In this document: piece after piece, positions 28,498 to 37,409 of the stretch
Numbering within the stretch: position 1 is the first letter of the stretch
Layout: each line of letters opens with the position of its first letter
NCBI RefSeq assembly: GCF_004799755.1
Contig: NZ_SLUB01000023.1
Span: 1 to 64,000, forward strand
Reading direction: 5' to 3'
DNA length: 64,000 bases
From: Bacillus timonensis
GTDB taxonomy: Bacteria; Bacillota; Bacilli; Bacillales; Bacillaceae_L
Position numbers and translations under genes: made by a program
The notes under the pieces: generated by a model
Database searches by the model: none
Seen by the model: the letters and a program-made list of their open reading frames with translations, nothing else
What the model was told of the DNA's origin: nothing

Positions 28498-29712
28498 ATG
28501 GTAGGAAACAGAGCGGTAGCTTATATGGGACCTGGCAGAGTAGAGGTAATGGATATTGGTTATCCAGATTTAGTGTTAAGAGATGGACCTGGAGTAAATC
28601 CTCTTAATGTAGGACGTAAATGTGAACACGGGGTTATTTTGAAGGTAGTGACAACCAATATTTGTGGAAGTGACCAGCATATGGTGAGAGGGAGAACAAC
28701 GGCTCCTGAAGGACTAGTGCTTGGGCATGAAATAACGGGAGAAGTCATTGAAGTTGGTCGTGATGTGGAATTTATTAAAAAAGGTGACCTAGTGTCAGTC
28801 CCATTTAATATTGCGTGTGGACGATGCCGGAGCTGTAAAGAGCAAAACACACATATTTGTGAAAATGTAAATCCTGATCGGCCTGGTTCCGCCTATGGGT
28901 ATGTAGACATGGGGGGATGGGTAGGAGGTCAGTCTGAATATGTGATGGTCCCTTATGCTGACTTCCAATTATTGAAATTTCCTGATAAAGATCAAGCGAT
29001 GGAAAAAATTAAAGATTTAACGATGCTCTCTGACATTTTTCCAACAGGTTATCATGGGGCAGTGAGCGCAGGTGTTAAACCAGGCTCAACAGTTTATATT
29101 GCTGGAGCAGGTCCTGTTGGGCTAGCTGCTGCACATTCGGCACAACTTTTAGGGGCTTCCGTCGTTATTGTAGGAGACTTAAATGAAGAAAGACTTGCCC
29201 AAGCAAGAAGCTTTGGATGTGAAACCGTAAATCTGCGTAAACACCCTGATTTAGGAGAACAAATTGACCAAATTTTAGGTGTTCCTGAAGTTGACTGTGC
29301 GGTCGATTGCGTTGGCTTTGAAGCATCTGCTCATGGTGCGAATGCGATCGAAGCACCAGCAACGGTTTTAAATAGCATTATGCAAGTCACACGTGCTGGG
29401 GGACGTCTTGGGATTCCAGGTCTTTATGTAACTGGAGATCCAGGTGGAGTTGACGAAGATGCGAAAATTGGAACATTGAGAGTTCGTCTAGGATTAGGAT
29501 GGGCAAAAGCGCATACGTTCGTAACCGGACAAACACCAGTCATGAGATACCACCGTGACTTAATGCAAGCGATCTTAAGTGGTAGAGCACAGATTGCAAA
29601 AGCGGTTAATGCAACTGTTATTTCATTAGACCAAGCGCCACAGGGATATGCGGAATTTGATAAAGGTGCTTCAAGAAAATATGTAATTGACCCTCATGGA
29701 CTTGTGAAGTAA
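28498..29712 (+). CDS. fdhA: Zinc-dependent dehydrogenase, glutathione-independent formaldehyde dehydrogenase type
   Basis: I start the 404-residue protein at the ATG at 28498, after GGAGGGGAAAA. A longer frame from the TTG at 28435 would run through the promoter. The fold is a medium-chain zinc alcohol dehydrogenase: NICGSDQHMVRGRTTAPEGL (catalytic Cys), GHEITGEV (catalytic His/Glu), the structural-zinc cysteines CGRCRSCKEQNTHIC and the NAD-binding AGAGPVGLAAAHSA. The N-terminus and the long insert after the structural zinc (NPDRPGSAYGYVDMGGWVGG) are typical of the Pseudomonas putida FdhA/formaldehyde dismutase group. It would oxidise formaldehyde or a related aldehyde with NAD. Expression is predicted to need sigma-54 and the divergent activator. 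Confidence 0.85.
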   Translation: MVGNRAVAYMGPGRVEVMDIGYPDLVLRDGPGVNPLNVGRKCEHGVILKVVTTNICGSDQHMVRGRTTAPEGLVLGHEITGEVIEVGRDVEFIKKGDLVSVPFNIACGRCRSCKEQNTHICENVNPDRPGSAYGYVDMGGWVGGQSEYVMVPYADFQLLKFPDKDQAMEKIKDLTMLSDIFPTGYHGAVSAGVKPGSTVYIAGAGPVGLAAAHSAQLLGASVVIVGDLNEERLAQARSFGCETVNLRKHPDLGEQIDQILGVPEVDCAVDCVGFEASAHGANAIEAPATVLNSIMQVTRAGGRLGIPGLYVTGDPGGVDEDAKIGTLRVRLGLGWAKAHTFVTGQTPVMRYHRDLMQAILSGRAQIAKAVNATVISLDQAPQGYAEFDKGASRKYVIDPHGLVK

Positions 29713-29724
29713 TGGTGGCTGCTG

Positions 29725-30489
29725 ATGGAGACACCCAGCCTGTTCAAACGGTGTTTTGCTGAAGGGATCGGGACTGCTTTATTAGTACTTATTGGTCCTG
29801 GAACAGCTGCATTTAATGGAATTATTACGGCGAATAACAACGAGTCTACAACATTAGCAGATATTGGAGTTATTAGTTTTGCCTTTGCCATTATTGTGAT
29901 GGCAATGATCTATTCCATAGGAAGATTAACTGGTTGTCACATTAACCCAGCTGTAACAATCGCATTAGCCTCGACTAGTCATTTCTCATGGAAAGAAGTA
30001 GGACCATATCTCCTTGCACAATGTGTGGGCGGTACGATTGGGGCGTTTGGGATTGTAACGGTTTTAGGTATGGACGGAGTAGTGTTAGGTAATTTAGGGG
30101 CTACTGTACTTGCCCCAACTACCGGGTATTTACAGGGAATTGTTATCGAAGCCATTGCAGCGTTTATTCTGATGTTCGTTATTATGGGAGTTGCCGTAGA
30201 CTCCAAGGCTCCGAAGGATTGGGGAGGACTTGTTATAGGCTTAACGGTCGGCGGGATTATCATGATGACTGCCGGTGCTACGGGAGCATCCTTTAATCCT
30301 GCACGAACCTTCGGCCCCTATCTTGTAGATAGTCTATTAGGTGGCAATATAAACTGGATCCAATTCCCGGTTTATGTCATTGGTCCAATCATTGGTGCCA
30401 TTGCGGCCGCGGTCACTTATACGTATATGACAAGCTCGAAAAAGCTACCGTTATCAAATGAAGCTTCTCAACATGAAGTAGGTAAATAG
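29725..30489 (+). CDS. MIP-family channel (aquaporin/glycerol facilitator)
   Basis: The 254-residue protein has six predicted helices and both half-membrane NPA motifs, GCHINPAVTIA (about residue 75) and ASFNPARTFGP (about residue 194). It starts 12 bp after the dehydrogenase stop codon with a weak site (GGTGG), so the two are probably cotranscribed and perhaps translationally coupled. Channels of this family pass water, glycerol or other small neutral solutes. Here the pairing with a formaldehyde-type dehydrogenase suggests entry of a small alcohol or aldehyde, or release of a product. Confidence 0.92.
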   Translation: METPSLFKRCFAEGIGTALLVLIGPGTAAFNGIITANNNESTTLADIGVISFAFAIIVMAMIYSIGRLTGCHINPAVTIALASTSHFSWKEVGPYLLAQCVGGTIGAFGIVTVLGMDGVVLGNLGATVLAPTTGYLQGIVIEAIAAFILMFVIMGVAVDSKAPKDWGGLVIGLTVGGIIMMTAGATGASFNPARTFGPYLVDSLLGGNINWIQFPVYVIGPIIGAIAAAVTYTYMTSSKKLPLSNEASQHEVGK

Positions 30490-30499
30490 AGTTGTATAG

Positions 30500-30554
30500 A
30501 GGTGATAGGTTCTGACGTAATCCACTTTTTGGGAGGGGACTATCACCTTTTTGG
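30500..30554 (+). terminator. Rho-independent terminator of the dehydrogenase/channel operon
   Basis: AGGTGATAG (30500-30508) pairs with CTATCACCT (30540-30548) around a long loop and is followed by a T-run. Confidence 0.7.
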
Positions 30555-30642
30555 TTTTTATAGAGATTAATATGAAGGATTATCTAGTTTTTTGTCGAAA
30601 TATATATTTACATGCAAAAGAAAAAAGAAAGGAAGATATTAT

Positions 30643-31563
30643 TTGGCAAAAGACTATAATATACCTCGGAACCATAAGGACATTGGGTTACGTTCGCTCG
30701 CTGTCATGTTCAAAGATGAATTTCTTCCCTTTACAGGAATGCAACTTCCAAAGGTGAAGGATGTTATTGAAACCAATGTTCCTACCATTCAAATGAAAGA
30801 CAGAGGAATGGACCTTAATTTTCTACTTGAGGATAACACAATCGCTCATATAGAATTCGAATCAGACACCCTCAACATTAATGACCTCATACGATTTGGC
30901 CACTACGATCTCCAACTTTATCACCAACGTCAACAAAAAATTCGCCGCATCATCATTTTCTCAGCTGGAGTACCAGAAACAACGAAACAACACCTTGATA
31001 TTGGAAGTGTCATTCAAAAACATGAATGTCTTTTTCTTGAGCACGACTTTGATGGAGATGAAATTTTTAGTAAAATAAAGGAAAGTATAATTAAAAACGA
31101 AGCATTTTCAAACATTGAAAAACTACAAATCATTCTATTACCAATGATGAAAACGAGGACGTCAACAACCTCAAAAAGAGCATATGAACTTACACATACT
31201 CTACAGACATATCATGATGAATACATAGCATTTTATTTGATTGGAATGGTTGCGGTCAATTATAACGGAATTGAAGAGCTAGAAAAGAAAAGAATATTGG
31301 AGGTGTTGGAAATGGCAAGGCCATTCGAAGAACTTTATAAAAAATTTGAGGACCGAGGATTTGAAAAAGGAATTGAAAAAGGGATCGAAAAAGGAATTGA
31401 AAAAGGGATCGAAAAAGGAAGACAAGTAGGAAAGCAAGAAGGCAAAAAGGAAGAAAAGATAGCAATTGCAAAGAAACTCCTAATAAAAGGTTTGGATGCT
31501 GAAGCAGTTGAGGATATAACAGGATTATCACTCCGCGAAATTGAAGAACTTCGTAAATCTTAA
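30643..31563 (+). CDS. Rpn/PD-(D/E)XK nuclease-family transposase-like protein
   Basis: The 306-residue protein resembles the recombination-promoting nuclease (RpnA)/PDDEXK_2 transposase-like family. A core of DRGMDLNFLLEDNTIAHIEF, with DLNF and HIEFES contributing the acidic residues, is followed by an RFGHYDLQLYHQ helix and a basic C-terminal tail. I choose the TTG at 30643, 7 bp after AAAGGAAG; an in-frame TTG at 30592 has no site. The tail holds four GIEK repeats (about residues 244-257) encoded by tandem 12-bp units, then the end EAVEDITGLSLREIEELRKS, a degenerate helix-turn-helix typical of the family. Such proteins cut DNA and are often mobile or multi-copy. Confidence 0.85.
   Translation: MAKDYNIPRNHKDIGLRSLAVMFKDEFLPFTGMQLPKVKDVIETNVPTIQMKDRGMDLNFLLEDNTIAHIEFESDTLNINDLIRFGHYDLQLYHQRQQKIRRIIIFSAGVPETTKQHLDIGSVIQKHECLFLEHDFDGDEIFSKIKESIIKNEAFSNIEKLQIILLPMMKTRTSTTSKRAYELTHTLQTYHDEYIAFYLIGMVAVNYNGIEELEKKRILEVLEMARPFEELYKKFEDRGFEKGIEKGIEKGIEKGIEKGRQVGKQEGKKEEKIAIAKKLLIKGLDAEAVEDITGLSLREIEELRKS
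31364..31416 (+). repeat. In-frame 12-bp tandem repeat inside the Rpn-like gene
   Basis: Alternating 12-bp units GGAATTGAAAAA and GGGATCGAAAAA are repeated, making an exact 24-bp period. Each unit encodes Gly-Ile-Glu-Lys. The repeat lies in the linker before the C-terminal helix and is a likely site of length variation. Confidence 0.85.
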
Positions 31564-31642
31564 TTCGGGAGGCTAATAAAAAGTAACATCACGGTATGCA
31601 TTTAGGGTAAGGCTACCGTTATTAGACAGGTGACTATCAACG

Positions 31643-31800
31643 GTGGCCAGACTCCTAAATATACTTGAAAAATCTATAACAGCCAAAGTTTGGGACAAGG
31701 CAGCTATCCAAACGGAAAGCTTTCTCGATGCCTATGACCTTTACCTAACTCCAACTACGGTACCCTCCATCAAGGAAGGAGAAATCGAATTAAAATTCCT
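31643..31800 (+). pseudogene. Amidase gene fragment
   Basis: The frame reads AKVWDKAAIQTESFLDAYDL followed by YLTPTT, clearly related to residues about 365-390 of the intact amidase at 34449-35933 ([20 protein letters not shown]). Nothing upstream or downstream of this short block remains, and the end runs into the 3' end of the minus-strand aldo/keto reductase gene. It is a remnant of a second amidase copy. Confidence 0.7.
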
Positions 31801-32632
31801 CATAAACCGCAGGATCTTGATTGGCAATCCTTCCATCTGGCTGGCTTAAGGATGAAATCATAGCCATTTCTGCATCATCCAGTGAAAAGTCAAAAATAGA
31901 AAGGTTCTCTACTTGGCGAACTGGTGAGGCTGACTTAGGAATTGAAATCGCTCCAAGTTGATAATGCCAACGTAAAACGATTTGTGGAATCGTCTTCTTA
32001 TGATGTGCAGCAATCGTTCGAAGTGTTTCGTTTTCTAAGTCTTTAATTCCACGAGTGAATGGGCTCCAAGATTCTGTTGCAATATTTTTTTCTTCATGAT
32101 ATTTTCTTTGTTCCGCTTGGTTAAAGAATGGATGTAACTCAATTTGGTTAATGCTTGGTTTGACTCCGGTCTCTTTTTCCAGTCGGTCTAAGTGTTCAGG
32201 TAAGAAATTACAAACCCCAATTGAACGAATCAGTCCCCATTTTTTAGCATCAATCAGAGCCTGCCAAGCTTCTACATATGTATCTTTGCTAGGGTTCGGC
32301 CAATGAATGAGGTATAGATCATAATAATCAAGATTCGCTCGATAAAGCGATTCTTGAATAGTTGCCTTTGCTTTGTCGTAATTGTGATATCGACCAGGAA
32401 GTTTGGACGTAATAAGCAATTCTTGTCTCGGTACAGAACTACGGCGAACAGCTTCTCCTACCGCTCCTTCGTTTTCGTAATTATAAGCTGAGTCAATCAG
32501 ACGATAGCCATTATGAATCGCACTGACGATGGCATTTACTCCATCATTTCCTTTAAGCGGGTATGTACCAAAGCCGATCGCAGGAATACGTAAGCCATCA
32601 TTTAACGTAACCTCAGGAATTCTAATCTCCAT
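31790..32632 (-). CDS. Aldo/keto reductase
   Basis: I start the 280-residue protein at the ATG at 32632, preceded by TGGAGGGAGAG. It is an NADPH-dependent (beta/alpha)8 reductase with the full catalytic tetrad: Asp and Tyr in LIDSAYNYENE (about residues 45-55), Lys in LLITSKLPG (about residue 75) and His in LIHWPNPS (about residue 108). SIPKSASPVRQVENLSIFDF near the C-terminus binds the cofactor phosphate. It resembles B. subtilis YtbE/YvgN-type enzymes, which reduce a range of aldehydes such as methylglyoxal. Nothing in the surroundings fixes a substrate. Confidence 0.93.
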   Translation of the reverse strand: MEIRIPEVTLNDGLRIPAIGFGTYPLKGNDGVNAIVSAIHNGYRLIDSAYNYENEGAVGEAVRRSSVPRQELLITSKLPGRYHNYDKAKATIQESLYRANLDYYDLYLIHWPNPSKDTYVEAWQALIDAKKWGLIRSIGVCNFLPEHLDRLEKETGVKPSINQIELHPFFNQAEQRKYHEEKNIATESWSPFTRGIKDLENETLRTIAAHHKKTIPQIVLRWHYQLGAISIPKSASPVRQVENLSIFDFSLDDAEMAMISSLSQPDGRIANQDPAVYEEF

Positions 32633-32735
32633 AAAACACTCTCCCTCCATTAATATCGCAATTTTATCACAATCTTGAAAATTCCTCTATTTTGGAGGTT
32701 GGGAAAAGAGGGGGGGCCACTATTAATGTTTCATT

Positions 32736-32885
32736 ATGATATCTTCTCCTTTGTTTTTAAAACAAAGTAAGTGGGCATTGCAATCAGGAAAATTATACGT
32801 CTTTAATACTCCTTATGGAATTACACAATTGAATTTAGAAAATGCAAATCATAAATTCTGGATATTTGAGGAATATTATTCCTAA
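32736..32885 (+). CDS. Small hypothetical ORF (49 aa), doubtful
   Basis: An ATG frame of 49 codons with reasonable composition (LYVFNTPYGITQLNLENANH) but no clear ribosome binding site. It may be the tail of a lost gene. The surrounding 32650-33090 holds nothing else I can support. Confidence 0.2.
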   Translation: MISSPLFLKQSKWALQSGKLYVFNTPYGITQLNLENANHKFWIFEEYYS

Positions 32886-33104
32886 CGAATTGAATTTATC
32901 AATTATGAGATGTGCCCCATAGTGCCCCATCTTCAGCAATTTCAGCTGTTTGGGGTATTTTTAGGGTCAGTTTTACTTCCGACGTGTATGTACTTCCATA
33001 ATTAGCGCTAGGAATAGCGGTGAGGAGAAAAGAAACGGATAACGAAAAACTTAGGGCGAACCGAACCTGAAGTAGTAGAAAAAGACGAAAAGGTGGATGG
33101 GCTA

Positions 33105-33572
33105 ATGGCATCAAGAAGGCATCGAATCTTTAATTTCTTAGTCATAATGATTCCGTGGTTAACATTGTTGTTCATCGGAAAACAAAATTTTAAACGTTAT
33201 TCTGTATCAGGTGTTTTTATTGTTCTTTTTGAGATTCTTAATCATCTGTATGGACACAAGAAGAAATGGTGGAAGTTTTTCGATAAACCAAAATCATTTA
33301 TAAAGGATGAACTTCCTTTTAGTGTGGGGCCTTATATGCCACTTTCCATGTGGTTACTGAAATTTTCGTACGGTAACTTTAAAAAGTTTGTGCTCCTTAA
33401 TGTTATTGCAGATGGAATCTTTGCCTTTCTTGGCATGGATATTCTTAAAAAGCTTAAAATTATAAGCCTCAATCGGTTAAGTCGATTTCAATTTTTTATC
33501 TACATACACTATAAAGCATACTTATTATACGGAGTTCAGTACTTGTACGAGAAAATAAAGAGATATTATTGA
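33105..33572 (+). CDS. Bacillus-type integral membrane protein of unknown function (155 aa)
   Basis: The protein has about four predicted membrane helices (FLVIMIPWLTLLFIG, VSGVFIVLFEILNHLYG, PLSMWLLKFSYGNFKKFVLL, VIADGIFAFLGMDIL) and a basic C-terminus. I start it at the ATG at 33105, with AAAAGG 11 bp upstream; a GTG at 33093 overlaps that site. This looks like a family common in Bacillaceae that has no assigned function. It stands alone, followed by an ACTCCAC/GTGGAGT hairpin at 33591-33615. Confidence 0.75.
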   Translation: MASRRHRIFNFLVIMIPWLTLLFIGKQNFKRYSVSGVFIVLFEILNHLYGHKKKWWKFFDKPKSFIKDELPFSVGPYMPLSMWLLKFSYGNFKKFVLLNVIADGIFAFLGMDILKKLKIISLNRLSRFQFFIYIHYKAYLLYGVQYLYEKIKRYY

Positions 33573-33818
33573 GCGCAAACATATTGGATGACTCCACTCT
33601 AATTAAGTGTGGAGTGAAGAGCAATTTAGTTTTAATCTGTAACGAAACGGAGAAAATTTTTTTTTCTTTTTTCATTTGCTTTTTTAGGAACAGATGAATT
33701 TCTTACATCCATTTTCTCCTCCATTTGATTTCTATGGATGGTTTTTAGACTTGCTACACTGCTAAAGCAAAGTGAGAAGACTATGCCAATCTTATAAAAA
33801 ACATGACTTTCGGTAACA

Positions 33819-33838
33819 ATGAATGATAATCATCATAT
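33819..33838 (+). promoter_or_regulatory. Fur-box-like sequence
   Basis: AATGATAATCATCAT at 33822-33836 matches the core of the Bacillus Fur box (AATGATAATCATTAT) with one mismatch. It lies 85 bp upstream of the small basic protein gene at 33920. A single match of this type can arise by chance in AT-rich DNA. Confidence 0.4.
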
Positions 33839-33919
33839 TTACCTAAATCATTCATAATTTTAAAGTGTAGAAAAGCGGGAATACAATTCTAAACATTTTC
33901 CATAAAAAGGAGGAGAATT

Positions 33920-34153
33920 TTGGACAAGTATAGAAATAAGCGATACGATAGAAATACAAAAAATACTGAAGAGGTGGTACATTTGATTACTTTGCCACAA
34001 TCAAATTCAGAAAAAAAAGTAAAACGAGTCAGATCTGAAGTAGAGGTCCAAAGGAAAAAGAAAAAGCGTAGTGCTCTTGAGATTTCAGATGCTATTGGTG
34101 TATATGGTGCATTTGGCCGTACATTATCGGATTTACATAAACAAGGGAGATAA
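33920..34153 (+). CDS. Small basic protein of unknown function (77 aa)
   Basis: A TTG start at 33920 follows an exceptionally strong ribosome binding site (AAAGGAGGAGAA). The product is very rich in Lys and Arg (KKVKRVRSEVEVQRKKKKR in the middle) and ends in a more hydrophobic helix, ISDAIGVYGAFGRTLSDLHK. No known domain is recognised; nucleic-acid binding is possible from charge alone. The strong site on a non-ATG start argues that it is real. A Fur-like box lies upstream. Confidence 0.6.
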   Translation: MDKYRNKRYDRNTKNTEEVVHLITLPQSNSEKKVKRVRSEVEVQRKKKKRSALEISDAIGVYGAFGRTLSDLHKQGR

Positions 34154-34177
34154 GTATTGATACTCAAAGAATAAGAA

Positions 34178-34225
34178 CAGAGGAACGGTTCCAACATTAC
34201 GCCTTGAAACTCAGAACCGTTCCCG
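34178..34225 (+). repeat. Dispersed GGAACGGTTCC repeat, copy A
   Basis: AGGAACGGTTC and GAACCGTTCC flank a loop after AGAACAG. Related sequences stand at 39970-40005, 43111-43126 and 45814-45840, all near ends of genes. Confidence 0.6.
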
Positions 34226-34242
34226 TGTTTTCCAACCATACG

Positions 34243-34299
34243 AAAAGAGCCAAAATGACGCAGGTTGTTAACCACCACTTGCGTATTTTGGCTCTTTTT
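34243..34299 (+). terminator. Bidirectional terminator upstream of the amidase gene
   Basis: AAAAGAGCCAAAAT-ACGCA pairs with TGCGTATTTTGGCTCTTTT, a stem of about 19 bp ending in T5 on the right and A4 on the left. Confidence 0.85.
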
Positions 34300-34448
34300 A
34301 ACATCCATAAAAGATTTCGTAAAATTGTAGACGATAAAATGATAAGATAATAGGTAAATAGTGGGAACTTGGTAGTGTTGTACCGAAATTTTAGGACACC
34401 TGTGAGAAAAATATAAAACGTTTGCAAAACAAAAGGGGGCGATGGTTG

Positions 34449-35933
34449 GTGTTTGATTACAAGCAATATGACGGGTTGGGGTTAGCCGAGTTAATTCAAA
34501 AGAAAGAAGTGAAGGCCGAAGAAGTACGGGAGGCAGCGATTCGTGAAATTGAAAATAAAAATGGTGTACTTAATGCTGTTATTGATACATTTTACAATGA
34601 TCCAGAGGACGTTGCTCAAGCCGAATCAACAGGAAATTTTGCGGGTGTTCCTTTCTTAACGAAGAGTATTAATCAGGAAGTAAAAGGTCGTCCACTCAAA
34701 AGTGGTACTAAACTCTTGGAAAACATTCTTGCAGATCAAGATAGTGAATTTGTTCGTCAAATTCGGAATACGGGTGTCACGATTTTAGGACAGACAAATG
34801 TTCCGGAGTTTGCGTTAATGGGAATCACAGAGCCTGCTTATTATGGACCTTCGAGAAATCCGTGGAATCCGGATTATACACCAGGTGGGTCAAGTGGAGG
34901 TTCAGCAGCAGCAGTGGCATCGGGTATGGTTCCAATTGCAGGTGCAAATGACGGAGGCGGTTCGATTCGGATTCCTGGTGCTTTTTGTGGATTATTTGGT
35001 TTAAAACCAACTCGTGGTCGCACACCAGTTGGTCCTGGTCGAGGCCGGGTCTGGCAGGGCGCATCAGTCGATCATATTTTAAGTCGGTCTGTTAGGGATA
35101 GTGCGGCCATGTTAGACCACTATCAAATGGACCGGGCCAATGCGTTTATGGCGCCCCTTTTTAATGGTTCTTATTTAGAAGCATCGATAACTCCTATAAC
35201 AACTCCGCTAAAAATAGCATTTACGACAGACTCTCCAATAGGAACCACGGTTGATCAGGAGTGTAAGGAGGCAGTACATAAAGCGATAAAGCTCTTAGAA
35301 GAGATGGGTCATAGCGTTGTTGAAATAGCAGCGCCAGTAGACGGAAAAAGAGTAGCGAATAGCTATTTCATGTTGTATTTTGCAGAAGTGGCGACAACCT
35401 TAACTGCGCTAGAGGACAGGATTGGACGGAAGGTCACATTTAATGATGTAGAACCAGCAACTTGGATGCTGAATTTGCTTGGAAAAGCGGTATCAGTCGA
35501 AGAATTTTTAGCAAGCCTGAAGTTTTGGGACGAGGCAGCTATCCAAATGGAAAACTTTCACGACGACTATGACCTTTACCTGACACCAACTACGGCTCAC
35601 CCCCCGTCAAGGATAGGTGAGCTTGATCAAACTTCATTTGAAAAAGGACTGATCAAAATTGTAGGAGGTCTAAGGTTAGGAGGAATGTTGAAAAAGTCGG
35701 GTTTTGTTGAACAATTGGCAAACAAAAGCCTTGAGAGAACCCCATTTACCCAGCTTGCGAACTTAACTGGTCAACCCGCAATGACACTACCTATGCATCT
35801 TACAAAGGATGGTCTCCCATGCGGTGTTCAAGTTATGGCAAGACGAGGCTGTGAAGATCTTCTGTTACAGCTTGCAGGACAACTTGAACAGACAGATTCT
35901 TGGGTTCAGGTGAAAGAGAATCCTGGTTTTTAA
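34449..35933 (+). CDS. Amidase signature-family hydrolase
   Basis: The roughly 494-residue protein belongs to the amidase signature family. The Ser-cisSer-Lys triad is present: Lys in PFLTKSINQ (about residue 72), the cis-Ser in [14 protein letters not shown] and the nucleophile Ser in [28 protein letters not shown] and [12 protein letters not shown] are the usual C-terminal landmarks. The start is either TTG 34446 or GTG 34449; both sit 6-9 bp after AAAGGGGG, and a TTG at 34422 lies before that site. The enzyme hydrolyses an unknown amide. A fragment of a second copy lies at 31643-31800. Confidence 0.9.
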   Translation: MFDYKQYDGLGLAELIQKKEVKAEEVREAAIREIENKNGVLNAVIDTFYNDPEDVAQAESTGNFAGVPFLTKSINQEVKGRPLKSGTKLLENILADQDSEFVRQIRNTGVTILGQTNVPEFALMGITEPAYYGPSRNPWNPDYTPGGSSGGSAAAVASGMVPIAGANDGGGSIRIPGAFCGLFGLKPTRGRTPVGPGRGRVWQGASVDHILSRSVRDSAAMLDHYQMDRANAFMAPLFNGSYLEASITPITTPLKIAFTTDSPIGTTVDQECKEAVHKAIKLLEEMGHSVVEIAAPVDGKRVANSYFMLYFAEVATTLTALEDRIGRKVTFNDVEPATWMLNLLGKAVSVEEFLASLKFWDEAAIQMENFHDDYDLYLTPTTAHPPSRIGELDQTSFEKGLIKIVGGLRLGGMLKKSGFVEQLANKSLERTPFTQLANLTGQPAMTLPMHLTKDGLPCGVQVMARRGCEDLLLQLAGQLEQTDSWVQVKENPGF

Positions 35934-36007
35934 AAAGCAAATCATTAGATTTATAGAAAAGGCGAATGAGATTTACAAGAGTAAAGGTGATAAGGGAGGG
36001 CAGTAGG

Positions 36008-36295
36008 ATGCTAGCAAAAATCAGAAAAGTTAAGTTAAACACAGAAGGTAAAAACCCGGTATATAAGGTTATTCTGGAATGCCCACAAGGCAAGGAACTT
36101 TATATTCATTTTGACTACACACATGCCACGAAAACATTCTGGCCATTAGAGGTCAACTATGATGGACAGCATAAAGATGCAAAACTAGCTTGGTATACAA
36201 GGGATGTAGAAAGTATGACGGTAGAAGCATTCTTAAAGACCATTGCAGAAAAGATTAACAAGAAATACGGGTATGAATTTGGGGCGCAAAATTAA
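36008..36295 (+). CDS. Hypothetical protein (95 aa), first gene of a four-gene cluster
   Basis: The ATG at 36008 follows AAGGGAGGGCAG. The product is a small soluble protein with alternating beta-strands (KVILECPQGKELYIHFDY, then KTFWPLEVNY) and a final helix (TVEAFLKTIAEKINKKYG). I know no family for it. It lies 16 bp before the next gene, so the two are probably cotranscribed. Three further genes follow on the same strand, the last a predicted nuclease, which makes a defence or DNA-processing role worth testing. Confidence 0.65.
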   Translation: MLAKIRKVKLNTEGKNPVYKVILECPQGKELYIHFDYTHATKTFWPLEVNYDGQHKDAKLAWYTRDVESMTVEAFLKTIAEKINKKYGYEFGAQN

Positions 36296-36311
36296 AAAAG
36301 GAGATAGAGTA

Positions 36312-37349
36312 ATGATTTATGAAACACTTGCTAAGTATCATGAACTCTCTAAAAATGATAAGAATCATAGATTTAAATCTTGGGAACACTGTTATAGCTT
36401 TTTCTCACAAAATTATCAAAATCTAAAAGATGAAAAGGTGTTTGACCATGCTTGTTTACACCTCGCTTTTTATCTAGCAAGCTGGGGAATGTTAAGGGGA
36501 AGTTCATTTTTACTACAAAAGGATTACAAAGTTCACTCATACTTTTTAAGAAATGTAGTTATGAATGCAGACACTCTTCCTTACTTTGATACGAATTCTC
36601 CAAAATTATTAGACCAAACACTTGTTGAAGGTATAGATGAATTAATAAGAGATACAAAAAACGCTTATCAAGATAATATATACGAAATAAATGGGGAACG
36701 AACAATAATTAATGTAACGGACACTTTAGCATCAAAAATATTACTTGGAGTATATGGTAATGTTCCTGCTTATGACAGATATTTTAAAGAAGCATTAGCG
36801 ATGTTTGGTATTAGAATACAATTTAATCAATCGGGATTACGAGAACTAATCGATTTTTATAATCACAATATCGAGGAATTTGAAGCAAGTAAAGCAATTT
36901 TTAGCAATGACGGAATTGATTATACGCCAATGAAGCTGATAGACATGTTCTTTTGGCAGGTTGGCTTTATGAGGGACAATCTTGATAAAAATATTGATGA
37001 ATTAAAGAAAATAACTGAATTTGCAGCAGAATATAAAGCCGTAGAAAAAAACGAATACATGGATAATAAAATCTACCAAACTATTACTGAGCTAAAAATA
37101 ATGAAAAAGGGCTTAACGGATGAAATCCGTAGGTACATTATTACTATATTAAATAAAGCGCATGAAAATGGTGCAGACTACTTAGATTTACGTTCTGGGG
37201 ACATCCATAAAGCAATGGGCTTGAAAGATAGATTACCTTCAGTTTGTGGTGCAATGGAATCATTAGGAATCTATCAATATTCTATTATAAAAGATACACC
37301 GAGTGGCAAGAGTTCCACGAGGGTTGTGAGGTATTTTTTGAGTAACTAA
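36312..37349 (+). CDS. Uncharacterised conserved protein (345 aa)
   Basis: I start at the ATG at 36312, preceded by AAAAAGGAGATAG; a longer frame from 36243 overlaps the previous gene without a site. The protein is largely alpha-helical with no membrane segment. The stretch LHLAFYLASWGMLRGSSFLL (about residues 51-70) looks strongly conserved from memory of similar hypothetical proteins, but no function is attached to them. The C-terminus (DIHKAMGLKDRLPSVCGAME, then SSTRVVRYFLSN) resembles a winged-helix DNA-binding end. That reading is an inference from pattern. Confidence 0.65.
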   Translation: MIYETLAKYHELSKNDKNHRFKSWEHCYSFFSQNYQNLKDEKVFDHACLHLAFYLASWGMLRGSSFLLQKDYKVHSYFLRNVVMNADTLPYFDTNSPKLLDQTLVEGIDELIRDTKNAYQDNIYEINGERTIINVTDTLASKILLGVYGNVPAYDRYFKEALAMFGIRIQFNQSGLRELIDFYNHNIEEFEASKAIFSNDGIDYTPMKLIDMFFWQVGFMRDNLDKNIDELKKITEFAAEYKAVEKNEYMDNKIYQTITELKIMKKGLTDEIRRYIITILNKAHENGADYLDLRSGDIHKAMGLKDRLPSVCGAMESLGIYQYSIIKDTPSGKSSTRVVRYFLSN

Positions 37350-37409
37350 CAGATGCAAACTATTTTATGTGTACGTAGTATTTATAGCCATATTAAGGGA
37401 GGGAAAACT

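Noticed and set aside
31364-31416. CRISPR-like repeat
   Set aside because: The 12-bp units are contiguous without spacers and encode GIEK repeats; no cas genes or spacer pattern exist anywhere in the window.
33591-33615. Terminator after the 155-residue membrane protein
   Set aside because: The ACTCCAC/GTGGAGT stem is followed by GAAGAGCAA rather than a T-run, so I do not claim termination.
33889-34308. Minus-strand 139-codon frame opposite the small basic protein
   Set aside because: No ribosome binding site and the plus strand has an excellent one; composition looks like antisense of Lys-rich coding DNA.
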